From the NCBI GenBank assembly GCA_013398615.1, contig VZSR01003807.1, forward strand, positions 5,227,959-5,291,958: DNA of 64,000 bases, read 5' to 3'. Origin of the DNA: Brachypodius melanocephalos (Eukaryota > Chordata > Aves > Passeriformes > Pycnonotidae). Positions 25,564 through 38,600 of this stretch are shown in pieces (position 1 is the first letter of the stretch; each line of letters opens with the position of its first letter). A program made the position numbers and the translations under genes. The notes beneath the pieces were generated by a model. The model ran no database searches and was not told the DNA's origin. It saw only the letters and a list, made by a program, of their open reading frames with translations.

Positions 25564-25790
25564 TGTCATGGTTTAACACCAGCCAGGAATTAAGTCAAAT
25601 AAAGTAGATGGGGATCTGGGTTAGATGAATGGCCAGGTTGCAGCACACTGGGCCAAAGGGCAGGCTCTATCTCCATCCCAAACTGCTGGAGAATTCTGGG
25701 AGTGATGCCATATGGTATAGAATATCCCTATGGAATATCCCTTGGGTCATTTGGGATCAGCTCTCCTGACTGTGTCCTCTCCAAACAGAT
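25564..25790 (-). mobile_element. 3' part of an endogenous retrovirus LTR
   Basis: Read on the plus strand it starts TGTCATGGTTTAACACCAGC, the reverse complement of the conserved 3' LTR end. At 25708-25788 it has 'gccatatggtatagaatatccc..', '..gggtcatttgggatcagctctcctgactgtgtcc', matching the reverse complement of 35290-35360 in the fuller copy. The stretch between is shortened relative to that copy, so the R/U5 part is deleted or heavily diverged. No internal retroviral genes flank it. A small internal duplication (agaatatccctatggaatatccc) is visible. Confidence 0.72.
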
Positions 25791-28700
25791 TCTTAATGCC
25801 ATGGGACATAGGCCTGACAAAGAAAATAATAACCAACATTTACAGAACTTGAAATAATAACCAGGTATTTCAGGCAAACACAGAGACAAAAAATGTTATG
25901 AAAAAGAATCACGACAGCAGCTGGACAGATCTGGATGTATTCAGATCCGGAAAGGAAAAGTTGTTTTGGGGTTTTTTTTTGTTACACTCAATCACTGAAA
26001 ATACATTTATTGTACTTTTCCTTTTCTGTGGCTTAAATTTCTTGCAAACTTAAACCAATATCGTGTACATTTCAATAGCCATTGCATTCATTAAGGACCA
26101 GCTGTTAAGTGAAATTGTAACAGCCCTGGGTATGTAATTGAGACTGGATCCAGGCAGTTGTTGTGCCAGTTATGATGAAGAGCCTTTATCAGGACTGAAA
26201 TGAGGGGACTGTTTTGTTACATGTGTCAACTTATGCCTTCCTGAAATACTTCTACAGACTGTTATAACCCTGAGTTTAAGTCAAAATACATAAATCAATG
26301 AAGAGATACTTTTTGATTGTTTTGGAAGATAAATTATCTCCTTGCTTGCTTAACTGTTTCACAGAAAAAATGTTTCTTATTTATTATCTTTTGTATTTAA
26401 TGTCAAGAAGCAAGGTGTGTGAAAGTGACTTGACTCAGAAATCCTGATAGTTTGGGGGAGGAACTATAAGACTTTTCTCTTGTTCCAGCCCCTCCATCAC
26501 CTTCAGTGAAAGCAGTGGAAAATGTCACTTCACTAGGAAAGAAACAGAGATCAATATTTCAAATTATTTATTGACATAATTAACTACCTTGAAGTAAATC
26601 AAGCTGTGGTTCCAAAAACCTTCGTATTTCTTACAGACAGCTGATCAGACACTTGCAGTGAAAGCCATTAGCAAATCCCATGTGTGGTATTCACCATTTG
26701 TGCTGTGCATTTACAGTTCTCTCCTAAGCAAGCGGTGGAAAGGTAAATAATTTGCCTTATGGAGCAATCTGAGACTGTTTTTCATTAAATGCAGAACTAC
26801 ATGAGATGCTTACAGAAGGGAAACAAATTGCAACCGGAGTAAAATCTCCAGGGAGAAAGTAATTGCTCCAGCAACATTTTGAAAACTTTCCTAAAACATG
26901 AATGTGAAAACCTCAGTGCCCCAGATGCACCAGATTTCAGTTGCCCTGTGGATTGTCCATTGTGTTCACCACGGCATGGATTTTGTAGAGTTATGTACAA
27001 GCATGGCACAATGGTTGGACCATAAAATCCCACTAAAGGCTTTGCTAACATCAATCTAAGCTCTCAGCTGAGCTACAGCTGACAAGTTTCCCATGCCAGA
27101 TTTAGTGCCAAATGAGGCACTCGGAAAGCCTGAGCTTTGGGTGAGGTGTCCAAGATCACCAGTAGGAAATAGTGGGAAGAAAGGCTACATCTAAACCCTC
27201 TTGAAGAGAGATTTAAAGGACAGGGACCCATTTGTACCACTTAGAGAGGAGAGTATTCAATATGCAAGAAACACCCTGGAAGAAAGCACAAAGAGGTTTG
27301 CAAAGTGGAGAGGAAGAGACTGAAGGACAATGTCGCTGGCAAAACAACTGGGGTTTTTTCTGTATAGAAATACAAAAGTCGATTCCTGTGTGGAGCAATC
27401 CATGAAATATTAATGAAGAAAACGTCACTGCTACTGCCCAAGTCGTATAAGAAAACCTCAAAAAATGAGGAATATTTTCAGCTCTGTATGCCAGCTGGCT
27501 TTGGGGCACAGAAGAAGCACAGAGACTGTGAGCTCAGATACCTTCCTTATAGGGCCTGTGCAGCTCCACCTGGGACTGAGTTCCAGCCATCTGCCCTCAG
27601 AACGGGCATCAAGCAGAGGTGGCATTGAAACACCACCTGATGAGGCAAAATTATTAGGAGCAGAAAATAAAGCTGTATCTTTGTGTATAACCACCTAAGC
27701 ATCCAACCCTATATATAAATTACCAGGTTTTCCCTGAACCTGGAGTCCAGGTGAGGTCAACCTAATTGCTCAGTGCTTGGTCAAGGGTCACATTCAAATT
27801 TACACTGACCTGACTTGGTTCAGTTAATATGACCCAAAAAATAATGTTAAAAAAAAAAAATTAAGAGATTATAAACAATACTGTAATGGATAAACCAAGA
27901 GCTAGGAAGCATTCTGCTAATGTTGACAGACAGATATAGATATATAAAATTTTATATTTTTGGAATATGTTCATTTGCCGAAAGCTGTTACAAATTATCT
28001 TCGTGTACAGACTGAAGACTGAAATTTTAATCGCTTGTGACATTTCTATACATCGACTCTTCATGTTTTTAGCTTTGTGTCTGCAACTCAAATGGAGAGG
28101 GAAAGTTCACGGTGTGGTAGAAGTAGAAGGTAAAATGTCTCTATCCCTGGAATTCATTCACAGGAATGCCTCCTCTAAAAATAAATTCCCTGGAAAGAAA
28201 AGAGAAGGGAGAGAGGAGGTAAGCAACAATTGTTTCATTTATCAATTCAAAATGAATAGTGACATTTATGCAGCATATAAGCATAAATATCTCAAGATTT
28301 ATTATGTTTCCCACGTCAAAATAGGTCATGAATTTGCATGACTTGCAATTTTTGCTACAATCATGGGCTATTCTGTGGCCTTGTCATTTACTTGGATTAA
28401 CCATCTCCTATCCCAATGGAGGCTGCTGGAAGAATGAGTACAAGAAATAATAAGAACATATGAAAGAATGGGAATCTTAAGAGAAAGGAAATGCAGGAAC
28501 TGGAACTAGAAATGCAGCTGATTTTATAATAAACTGATTTTAGACAAAAAAAAAATGGAAGAATCTAAAAGCACCTAAGTGGAAGAAAACTGACATGAAA
28601 ATCTTGCTGAGCTGATACCAAGCTCTAAATAAGAACTAATTTTTAGATTAATTTTCAGTGTTTTTTTATTTTCTAGCTTAATCACATTTAATTGCTTTAG

Positions 28701-29760
28701 TTGCTTAGTTGCTTTCCTGATGAGCAGGAAAGCAATAGAACAATTGCCCCCTTTATATTATTTCCTCCCCTCTACATTTACTTTATAGCATATCTTGCTA
28801 GGATGTCTCCTCTTACTCATTCTCTCTCTAAATGAGACAATATTTCAATTTCCTTCCATAGAGTAGCCTTTTTGATAACACTTCTTTTCTGTTTGTGAAC
28901 CTTTTATTGCTGTCACATCCTTTTCTGAGATAGAATGATAAGAAGTGAGACAAGTATTCTGAAGAAGAATCTATGATTGATCTTTATAATGACAGTATCA
29001 GTTTCTTTGTGCTGTTTTCTTGGGGTTTTTTCACACCTTGTTCTTGCAAGCGATGTTTTGGACTTGAACAATTATTAGAGCAGAAGATATGAGCAGTTTA
29101 AAGTTTCTTTCAATTGTACAACAGCCTGATTTTTTCAATAGTTCAACTAACTGTCAGCTGTATACTTTTCCTCCAAGCATTCTGACCTCTGTGAAGCTGC
29201 TCAGAGCTTTCCCTATTTATTTACAGCTCAAATGTTTGCTCCTCAAGTATCCGTGCTGAAGTAGTCCATCCTGCATCACAAGATGCATGCAAATCTCCTT
29301 TCTCCTCTCAGCTCCCATACAGTGAGTCACATTTCATAGCTTTTCAAAAATATTTTTTAAAAACCCCAAAAACTCAGAATAAAAGCAAGGATGTGGTATT
29401 TCAGGTTCACTTTCCATTATAACTCTCTGAGGGGATGCAAATACATCAGCTCAAATTCTTTTTATTAACTTTTTTCACCATCTGTGAGAAGGAGAGAGAA
29501 TTTGCCATCAAATGTTCTGCAAGATCCAATACATTATTTATACATAATAATAAAAGATAATTTTTGAAAACAGTACTCCCAAATACATCCTCTTCTTCCC
29601 CTTAATCTGGAAGCCCTTACCCAGAGACTGACAGTAGCTATGCCAAGGGAAAACCTAGGTGCCTGTCTTGTGCATATCTTCCTACCAGCAAGCCACCTAC
29701 AGCTTTCCCTGGCACCTAACCAAGCCCTCTCTCGAGGTGTCAGCACTTGTGTAATGAGAT
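25791..29760. other. Non-coding sequence with one strong hairpin
   Basis: No gene recognised. Overlapping frames on both strands at 27213-27698 are mutually antisense and resemble nothing known. The only clear structure is the hairpin at 28709-28735. Confidence 0.6.
28709..28735. other. Perfect 11-bp hairpin, 5-nt loop
   Basis: TTGCTTTCCTG (28709-28719), loop ATGAG, then CAGGAAAGCAA (28725-28735) is an exact inverted repeat. A second short pairing, AATTG (28690-28694) with CAATT (28741-28745), could extend the fold to about 56 nt. That is shorter than usual for a vertebrate pre-miRNA, so the call is structural only. Confidence 0.6.
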
Positions 29761-29922
29761 GCTGCTCCTCTCTTTCCCCCTCTAACTTCCTTTTTCATTC
29801 CTGCCGTCTTCCATCCTCAGTAGCCCTCGGCTCCTTATCCCCAGCTCTCGCCTCAGCTGTCTCCCCACTGTCCATCCCCTTCCTTCTCCATCGGCAAGCT
29901 GCACCACCTCCTGTCCCCTTCA
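29761..29922. repeat. Pyrimidine-rich, locally GC-rich tract
   Basis: About 160 bp dominated by C and T on the plus strand (blocks such as 'ctctctttccccctctaacttcc'), unlike the AT-rich surroundings. Frames of 82-116 codons run through on both strands without a known domain. It could be the U3/R part of an unrecognised LTR or a simple mutated CT-rich repeat. Confidence 0.5.
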
Positions 29923-32900
29923 CCATGGGGATAAAAGTGTCTGGGGAGGGGGAGCACACCTCCAACCTGTCCCCTCCAGCACTCTGCTGACCTTGGTCTG
30001 GATGGTGTCCTGATCTTGGCATAAGCCCTCCTGGAAATGTCACCCCAAGAACAGCTCAGCCTTTTTGTTTGTACAACCACTTTAGCCTTTTGTTCCCCCA
30101 AGATTTACTCATTCAGAAAGTGCACACAGCTAACACAATTAGAAATGCTTTCCTGTAGCCTTTTGCAACTGATTGCATCCACTGCCTTTCCAATAATTTC
30201 ACAGTATAAGACTTGCTGTTCTTTCTCTAGGTAGGATTTCTAAAATTCCCTTAGAAGAAATAAGGGCAAATTTATGCTGCTTGTTGCTTACAAGTCTATC
30301 ATTTTCTGTTTATATTTAAGGGCTATTCTGCTGTCATTTTCCTTACAGAGTGGAATTTTATAAATACAAAAATATATTAAATATGTTTGTTGTAAAGTGT
30401 TGCCTACATTTACTCACATGCTGGGCCACCTCTCAACTAAATGACTCACACAGATCAATGACTCAAAGGCATTTTATGTGCAGATATATTCTGTGTTTAT
30501 CCTGCAGACCACCCACTGCCAGCAAATAGAATTATAATTTCATAATTGAAAGAAAGCTGGAGAGATGCAGGGTGTGTCTGCCTTGCTTGCTGTGTATGTA
30601 TGTGTATGTACAAAGTGCGTGTATGCATATTCACGGAGGGGGAAAAGCAGAGGAAATGAAGCGAATTAAAATTTCCTGGGCAATACGATTGCAACACATT
30701 CAAAGAGCAGCACGTTTGCACCAAGCACAATGCAAATGGCTGCGGAGGTCTCCATTAAGTGCAAGGCTAATGGTGCTCCAAACCTCCCGCACTGGTTTGC
30801 CTGGCTTTGGTGGAGCATTTAGAGAGCAGCACTCAGGGAATGGGGTGAAGGAAAGGGCAGTGCCCTGGTTCTGCCTCACCCACAAGCACACTTTTCTCTC
30901 ACTTCGTATTGTTTACAAAATTAAGATTAATTAAGGAAATAATGGCAGAGGATTAAGTAACAGCATTATATATTTCAGGAATGTGTTTTTCCAGGCTTTC
31001 AAAAGTAAGGCAGTACAGGAGCAGCAAAATAATATAATTAGAAGTGATAATTTTGAAAGAAGACACCTTGTTGTGATGCAATTTGTAGAAACAGTCAAAA
31101 TTACCAAGAGTTTGCAGTCTAGTAGATGTTTATTTTCATACAGAGACGGCTGTGAATTTTTCATCAAAACATCTTTTGAAATAATCATGCTGATTTTGTC
31201 TAAATCAAAGTTTAATTCTCTTGAAAAAAATTAAATGTGGCATAAATTTTCTGTCCTTTTTGAAAGATAATAATAACTTATTAGTAAAATACTCTTTTCT
31301 TTTCTGCTACCTCATTTTCTCCTAAATATAAAAGTAATTTGTGTTTGCATTGCCGCTGAAACTGAACACTGAGTTTTACATGAGAAGGAAAATGATGTGC
31401 TTGCTCTGAAAAAATAAGGGGAATACTTCAGTGAGGTAGCAGCTGTCTTTAGACACGTTAATGAAATTGAAGTAGAACATCCTAACTTCATTAACAAGAA
31501 CTAGCATCATACTAGTGACCGCAGCTTCTGACCATGAAAGACAACGAAATAAGAGACAAGACTTAGAAATTTGAAACCAATTTCGAATTTTTTCCCAACA
31601 ATTTTGAATTTTTCCAAACGATTCAAAATCTAAATGTTGCATTGCATTTTAAAAGAATGTTTTTGTAATATTAGAACTGGAAACATATTTGAAAGAGAGT
31701 GGAAATTAATTTTACACACATATTTGTAGACAGACATTGCAGCATGAAGACAAATGTATTGCATAAAGTAGGTTACTGTCATTCTCATGTCAGCAGAACT
31801 TTTCCAAGCTTCATAGCAAAGCTATCACAGGGAAGAGGAATGGATTCCATGAAGCTGGAAGCAGAAAACAGTTTTGACAACCAAGACCTTCAGTGCCTGG
31901 GAAGAGCAGAGGGGGAGCCCCATGGCTCTTTCCTTCCATGGAGAAATCATGGGTATGGCTCTGAACTCCCAGCAAAGCACCAGGGGACCAGGAAGAGCAT
32001 AATGCAGCAGCTTCATGTGTGAGATTGTGACAGCTCTGAAAATGGAAAATTCCAAGTGTGTTTATGCAAGTGTGGTGTCTTCTCTCTGTCCTTCTCTCTT
32101 ATAGATAATGATTTTTCACTGACTTTTTAAAAATAGTAAGCTAGAAAAATTTCAGTCTGCTGATTGATATTTATGACAAATAAGTTTTGGTGTAGCTGAT
32201 TACATGTGTGTTTCAGGCCATATATTAAAGGTGTTAGGTATAGGCAGCAATATTTTTTAATGCATATATTCTTCAGTTATCTCACCAGATAGATTTATTG
32301 TCAGGGACTGGTCTCTCTCACAGCTCCCTGTGGTGTTTCTGGAGGAAGAAATTTAGCAAGGTAATGTTGTTTGAGTTTATTCTCCTATAAGCTTTAGGTA
32401 ATGAGTTGTTAGATTTTCAGTCCATGTAATTCGGATAATTATTTTCCCATTTTTCCAGCTAACCCCTTTTAAAGTTAGAGGTCTGCACTGGACTCATGTG
32501 ATGATGTTTCTGAGAGGAGACACCATGATCTGCACATTCCCATACCAATGGAGAACCTCACCTGGGGTCTGGGACTGGAGATTTTGTTTTTCTCTCATGG
32601 ACCTTTTCATGTTCATCCAGTTGTCTATTTAAATAACGTGCTGAGGCTAAAAAAAATAAACCCAAATAATTCTTTTCCTGCCAAAAAATCAACTAACAAA
32701 ACAGCTGATGGAGTGCACACAATGGATTTTACATGATGGGATTTTGTGGTCACTTTTCATTTATTTTCATTATTTGAAAATGCAATGCAGATACCATGAC
32801 CATGGTTTTAGAACAAAATATCTGCTTTATTTAAAAGGATGAAAAATTGACATATGATCTTATATTAATGAAAACTACTGTCTTATTTTCATGAAAGTTA

Positions 32901-35094
32901 GAATAACTATCCAAGATCGACATTTTTGGACATGTAAGACTGTTTTAGAAGAAATTTTCCAAATTGCTACATTTTAGAAGAAATCTTCCAAACTACTTAA
33001 AATAATTTATATATTCAGTGAAGAAATGCACATTTTCTCCAAACAGCCTGTTAACATGAAATTTCTAGCACCTGCCAAACTCCAGCAATTTCTCTTTTTT
33101 TCCCTTTTTTAAGTCAAGATTCCCTCATTCAAGTCAGTTATGTCAGTGTCTGGAGAAGGTGACACACGCTGATTCCAGTGAAATCCTGTGTTTTGTGTCA
33201 AATCTACTGCCTGCCGTGCCCCATCAAACATAGCATGGATTTCGTATCTTATGCATTGTGTTATTGGAAAGAGAAAATAGTTTCTCTTCTGTTTCCCCAG
33301 GTTATAGTGCCAGTACACGTCTGTATCCCTCAGAGTATGCCACAGATCACACTCCAGTAAGGGTAAAGAAGTGAGATAACCCACACCATGATTTTCAGGA
33401 GCTGAATCCATGTGCCTTAGTAATAAGTCAAGCATGCCACCTGTTTGCCAGCAACTTTATTTAAACCTTATTTAAAAGGCTACAAGGGTCCCAACAAGAG
33501 GGCAGTCAAAATATAAATGAGCATCTTGAACTGAGAGGCTTCCTAGGGATGTGCAATTAAAAACCTGCAGTCTTCATAAAGGAACAAAATAGGTAGTGGT
33601 GGCAAAACATTGAATTGGTGTGTTTCAGCCTCAGACTGCATGGATCACCCACAGAGGTGCAAGGAGAAGCAATTTTTCATGCTTATCTTGCAAGTCCTGA
33701 CTGTTGCCACGAGTTTTGATTAATGTGGACCACTAGAAACTGTTTATTTACACAGGCGTGCTTTCTGATAAGCTATCTCCATCTTTTCCTTCTTTGTGGC
33801 ATCACATTGAGGCAAAACATTGTAAAGTCCAAATAGAATTAATTGCTGCAGAAATAGCTCTTGACAATGACCTACCTGTGAAAACATATTCACGTTGAAA
33901 CTCCCAAGCAAAGGGGTAATTTATCTATAAATACTGGTTATTTCTCCTCTTCCTCTTATTCTGTGAAGCCTGTGTCCTTACACCTTGATGAAATTGTAGC
34001 AAAACCTCCACTGGCAGATCATGGTCATGCATCTTGCATTTCCAAGAGCTTTCTTGCACTAGCATAATCTAGACTTAAATTGGATGCTGCACACAAAAAA
34101 TTACATACTATATTTATTTTCAGTCTACTGAAACATCCAGTCCTATTCAAGAGCTTCCTTCACATGCAGTTATTAAAATATGGTGTGGTGTAAAAATGTT
34201 CTCTTCCTACGTGACAGCCCACACCATGAGGCTACCAAGGAGTTTTCTGAATATTTTCAAAATATTTGCAAAACCACCTTTCATTTTGGCAAGAACTACT
34301 GAGAACTTCACTCAGAACACTCCGTGACACAAAAAAACTGATGGATGCTGGTTGCTGTGGTGTAAGGAGGAATCATCATTTTGCAGACTAAATGCAAACA
34401 CAAAAGCTCATGGGAAAGGTGAACCAAGCAGCTCCTTTCACCCCTTAAATTATTTTTACTATCTTAGTTGATCTTATCTCTGTTGCAGTCCTTCAGTCAG
34501 ATTTTTCACTTCCATCAGCCTTTGAACACTTTTCTCTCTTCTGTTTGTCTGATGTCCTGATCAAGATTGCAACAAAGAAAACATATAAATTAGTTTAACA
34601 AGATGTTGTTTTGTGCCCACAGTCTTTCTGGTTTGTGTTTTTTTCCAGTCACTAGCTACAGGCATATTTGGCCTGGAAAAACAAACCAAAACAAAATTTT
34701 TTGCTGATTAACCTGTTGGGGTTTTTTACAGTAAAGTGTATGGGTAAAAGAAGCTTGAAATTGCATCAATTTCTCTTGACCTTTTGGGCAATTTACATTT
34801 GCACATTCTTGACTTTAAGCTTTCCTACAACTGCAGGATCTTCGTCCAACACATTACTGCATTGTGCTGTAGGACTTTTCATCACCCTTCAGTCAGCCTC
34901 ATTATGCAGTGCTGTGTTTGATTGTACATGCCTTCAGGTTTTCAATTTGTGTCCTCCAGTTTTGTTTTGCACCCACTGAAGGATCAGAATTGTCTCTTCG
35001 ATTAAAACTTCTCTTTGTACATGATTGGTGATGACAATAGTTCAGGAACAATTACAGAAATCAGCCAAAGTTGGCTATGATGGCTCTGAGTGCT
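29923..35094. other. Non-coding sequence containing a possible regulatory element
   Basis: No gene recognised; the longest frame is 120 codons (30572-30934) and lies over the candidate regulatory module at 30640-30800. The remainder is AT-rich unique DNA with short chance frames. Confidence 0.6.
30640..30800. promoter_or_regulatory. Candidate cis-regulatory module (tentative)
   Basis: Several developmental-factor-type sites cluster here: ATTCAAAG (30698-30705, TCF/LEF type), ACAATG overlapping ATGCAAAT (30727-30737, SOX and POU octamer types) and TTAAGTG (30755-30761, NKX2 type). The block keeps several CpGs in an otherwise CpG-poor region, which can reflect constraint. There is no positional proof, and such motifs are short enough to occur by chance. 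Confidence 0.22.
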
Positions 35095-35673
35095 TGTTCT
35101 GGTTTTGGCTGGAATCAAGTAACTTTCCTCATAGTAGCTGGTATGAGGCAGTGTTTTGTGTTTGTGCTGGAAACAGTGTTGATAACACAGGATGCTTTAG
35201 GCACTGCTGGTCAGGGCTTGCACAGCATCAAGGCCTTCTCTGCTTCTCAGCCCACCCCACCAGTGAGAAGACAGAGGAGGCAGACGAGAAGTTGGGAGGG
35301 GACACAGCCAGGACAGATGACCCCAGGTGGCCCAAGGAATATTCCAGACCCTATGGCATCATGCTCAGCATATAAAGCTGGAGGTAGAAGGGAGAAGGGG
35401 GACAATGTTTGTGTCCCCACGTAACCATGATTTGTGACAGAGCCCCGCTTCCCTGGGAATACTGAGCGCCTGCCTGCTTGTGGGAAGTGGTGGATGAAGT
35501 CCTTGTTTTGCTTTGCTCGTGTAGATGGCTTTTGCTTTCCCTATTAAACTGTTTTTATCTCAACCAACAAGTTTTCTCACTTTTTCCCTTCTGTTCACTC
35601 CCCCATCCCACTGGAGCAGAGTAAGCAAGTGGCTGTGTGGGACATAGCTGCTGTCCAGAAATCAACCATAATG
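35095..35673 (+). mobile_element. Near-complete solo LTR of an avian endogenous retrovirus
   Basis: The 579-bp unit opens TGTTCTGGTTTTGGCTGGAA. It carries '..gttgggaggggacacagcc..' in U3, a TATA box in CATATAAAGCTGG (TATAAA 35371-35376), an ATTAAA poly(A) hexamer (35543-35548) and a conserved 3' block ('ctcccccatcccactgg..') ending near CCATAATG. The TG/CA termini are decayed at the 3' side. GTGCT (35090-35094) and ATGCT (35674-35678) could be an imperfect 5-bp target duplication, which would fit class III (ERVL-type) integration. No gag, pol or env lies alongside, so it is a recombined solo LTR. Overlapping open frames are artefacts. Confidence 0.82.
35371..35376 (+). promoter_or_regulatory. 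LTR core promoter TATA box
   Basis: TATAAA in CATATAAAGCTGG sits where this LTR family carries its promoter, about 170 bp before the poly(A) hexamer. Transcription would start about 25-30 bp downstream and define R. Whether it is active cannot be told from sequence. Confidence 0.6.
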
Positions 35674-38600
35674 ATGCTTTTTAAAACAGCTACATTTTCA
35701 GCTAAAAACACAAGAAGAATCTTTGTTTGTGGCCTTAATCAATCTTGAACTGTCTTCTAGATGAAATATACTTTTGGTTTTGGATGTATAGTTTCTTCCA
35801 AAGCATTAGTGCTTTTGGCTGGCTAACCATTATCTTCCTCCTACCAAATTATTAATTATACAATTTATCAAAGCAAGTAGTCAGATAAATGGTTTGTCCT
35901 GTCTCCTTTGCCTTTTTGCTCTGTCCAGTCTTCTTCCCACTCACTTGGAAGGATGAATATCAACAACATATTTTTCTTCAGCCATAACCTGAAAGAATTT
36001 GGGATTTGGCATTCATTACTGAAGGGTGGGAGGAAGGAGTGAGTTTTGGGGCAGCCTTTACATGGAAAGCTAATGTGGGCTACAGTGCTGTTAACTCTCC
36101 TGAACCAAAATTTTCTGATAGGGGGAAAGCCTGTAGGGAGTTTTGGAGGGAGGCATATCCTATCATGATTTTTTTTCTGTAGTGTTGTTACACTTATTTC
36201 TCTACCATTGCCAGCTCATTTGACCCTGCTGAACTGGTGGAATTAGCTTTTCAGAAATTAAGTTACTAACAATTTAAAAATAGAAATAGGTACTTTGGTT
36301 CTAATTCAGCAGTAAGAAAATAATTCTTCTTCTAAAACAAAGGGACCTGGAGTCTAGCAATTCATATTTCACACTTCTTGATTGAATAGCAGAACTCTGC
36401 CCCCTAGGACTCTGAGGAACTCCTTCCAGTGTCCATTACTAACAACACTATTCTAGAATCCATTCTGTCTTAAATTCTTCTGTTGTTTGTTCAAAATCAT
36501 GCAAATCACACAGAGCACAAAGCTAAGTTTAAATCTTTGCCTTTGCCCTCATGTACAGCCACTAGCTATCCAATTTGATCAGCTTTCAGAGAGGAAATGA
36601 AAAATTATTCATTTTGTTTGCTATTCTTCTTTTCATTATTCTCCTTAGAAAAATAATTATTTCCCTGTGGTCTCCAAAAAACTTCATAAAGTAGTATATT
36701 TCTGTGAGTTCAGCGGAAATTCAACTCTTAATAGTTCCTTCTGGGCCAAGGAATAAGTAATGAACTCAATCTCGCTACACCTCTTCTTTATTAAGAATGT
36801 GTTTTGGAAAGTGGAAAATACAGTTTGTCTTGCTTGATTGCTTGAAATACTGTGAGCCCACACCAGCCCTGGGTTTTAAATTTGATCTTCTGATTACTAT
36901 AAAAAAATGCATCCGAGTAAGTGAGGAATTTTCCAAGTGCTTTCTCTTCTTTGTGTTCAGCACAGAGTGGCTCTTTCCCAGACCTATGTCCTGCTGTGGC
37001 TGAAGCTGGATGATGACACCTCCAGCTAAAGAATACACTGGCATCACCCAATGAACCCCTCAGTCCCACGCAAGAAAGGTGACAAAACTCCACTCCCTGC
37101 ATTTCCTTCTTAACTCTTGCCGGTCAAGATTATTTGGACTAGAAAATGCCTGCCAGTGAAGGTGTCCAAGCCATGTCTCCTTGGAAGCCACCTGGATGTT
37201 AACATGCGCCACTGAGCAGAATAGCTCAGGTCTTTTAATGTTTCTTTCACTTTGAACCCCTTCTGGAACACAGATTGTACCAATCTAGGATTTGTCACTT
37301 CAAATTTCACAAGAGAGGAAATGAAGCACTTGCTGTGTCTGAGATGATGATGGTGTTTCTACCTAAGAGCTGATGATTTGTGCCTGCCACAATGAAAATT
37401 GCAGCAGTGTATGAAGAAGTCATCTCTGCAGCTGACAGAACAAAAATGTTTGTATGGGCACAGACAGGTGTTCATTGTGGCCAAACCTTTCTAGATGGAG
37501 AATTCTCAATGTCATTTTTCACGGAAAAAGTATTTAAAGGGCAGAAAGAATTTGGAATAGGTTAGAATAAATCTTCCAGGCCATCAGGGGTTTCCATATT
37601 GTGGAACAGCTCTTGATGCACAAAATGTTACAAATCATTTATTAAAAGCTTGATGTAGTTGTATTGGTTGCAATGAGATGATACAGGTAGCTTATACTTT
37701 ACTGGTATACCTTTGTTATCAGTTAACCCTGCATTAGGGCCACATTTATTTTGTGTACTGATGACATCAAAGAGAAAAGAGACAAGTTTTAAGGGGAAAG
37801 AATTTATGTTTCAAAGCCATGAAGGGCTCTTTAAAGGTGTCTTTACATTAAAAAAAAGCAGTACTTTGGTCACACTCCACTTATTAGTGCTTTCTGCTGG
37901 GTAATGGAAGCTTTTCAACATGCAACATGATGAGTCTTTCTTCTGCACAGATCACTATCCGTTCTCTAAGAGAAATATAAAACAGTAGGTCCCCATCCTG
38001 GCTGCAGACACATAAATGTAGGTTTGATGACATTCGCTGTACCATTCCCTGATAAGCAGTACTCAAGGCTGCATAGAATATTCTGAATTATTTTAAGAGG
38101 GAAATGTTGTCTTTCAAGAGGAAGAGTTATAGTCTGTGTATCTGCTTTCTGTCTTTGGAGACAGCATATGTGTGTAGAATGAGAAAAAAAATGATGCTCA
38201 CATAATAGTTTTGTCAGGTTAATTGGATCCAATCCACCATGAGATTTCTAATTTCCATTTAGATTCTATTATTTTGACAAAGATGCTGCATACGTAGGGC
38301 AAAAAACCCCAAACCCTACATTATATTACCTGCCAGATTGAATCGAAGGAAGTGATGAATTCTGAGTTTGAAGCCACTATAATTTTAATTAAAGTTGAGA
38401 ACTCTAATGCAGTCTGACCACATTACTAAATTCACTCTTATTGTGAAATGATTTTTTTCTATTAAATGATAAGAAAATCGTTATATGCATTTGTCTCATT
38501 TTAGCATGGTTTCAAATCTGTTGGTAACATTCAAATGTTGCTCTTAAATAACTAAGATGTCTCAAAGTTAATTTAAAGGGGTTTTTTTAATGTGCTCATT

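Noticed and set aside
25968..25980. TTTTGGGGTTTT resembling ciliate telomere repeats
   Set aside because: Single isolated occurrence in bird-type DNA; part of the general A6C4 motif, not a telomeric array.
35025..35424. Two overlapping 116-117 codon plus-strand frames
   Set aside because: They lie in the U3 part of the solo LTR and have no retroviral or cellular protein similarity.
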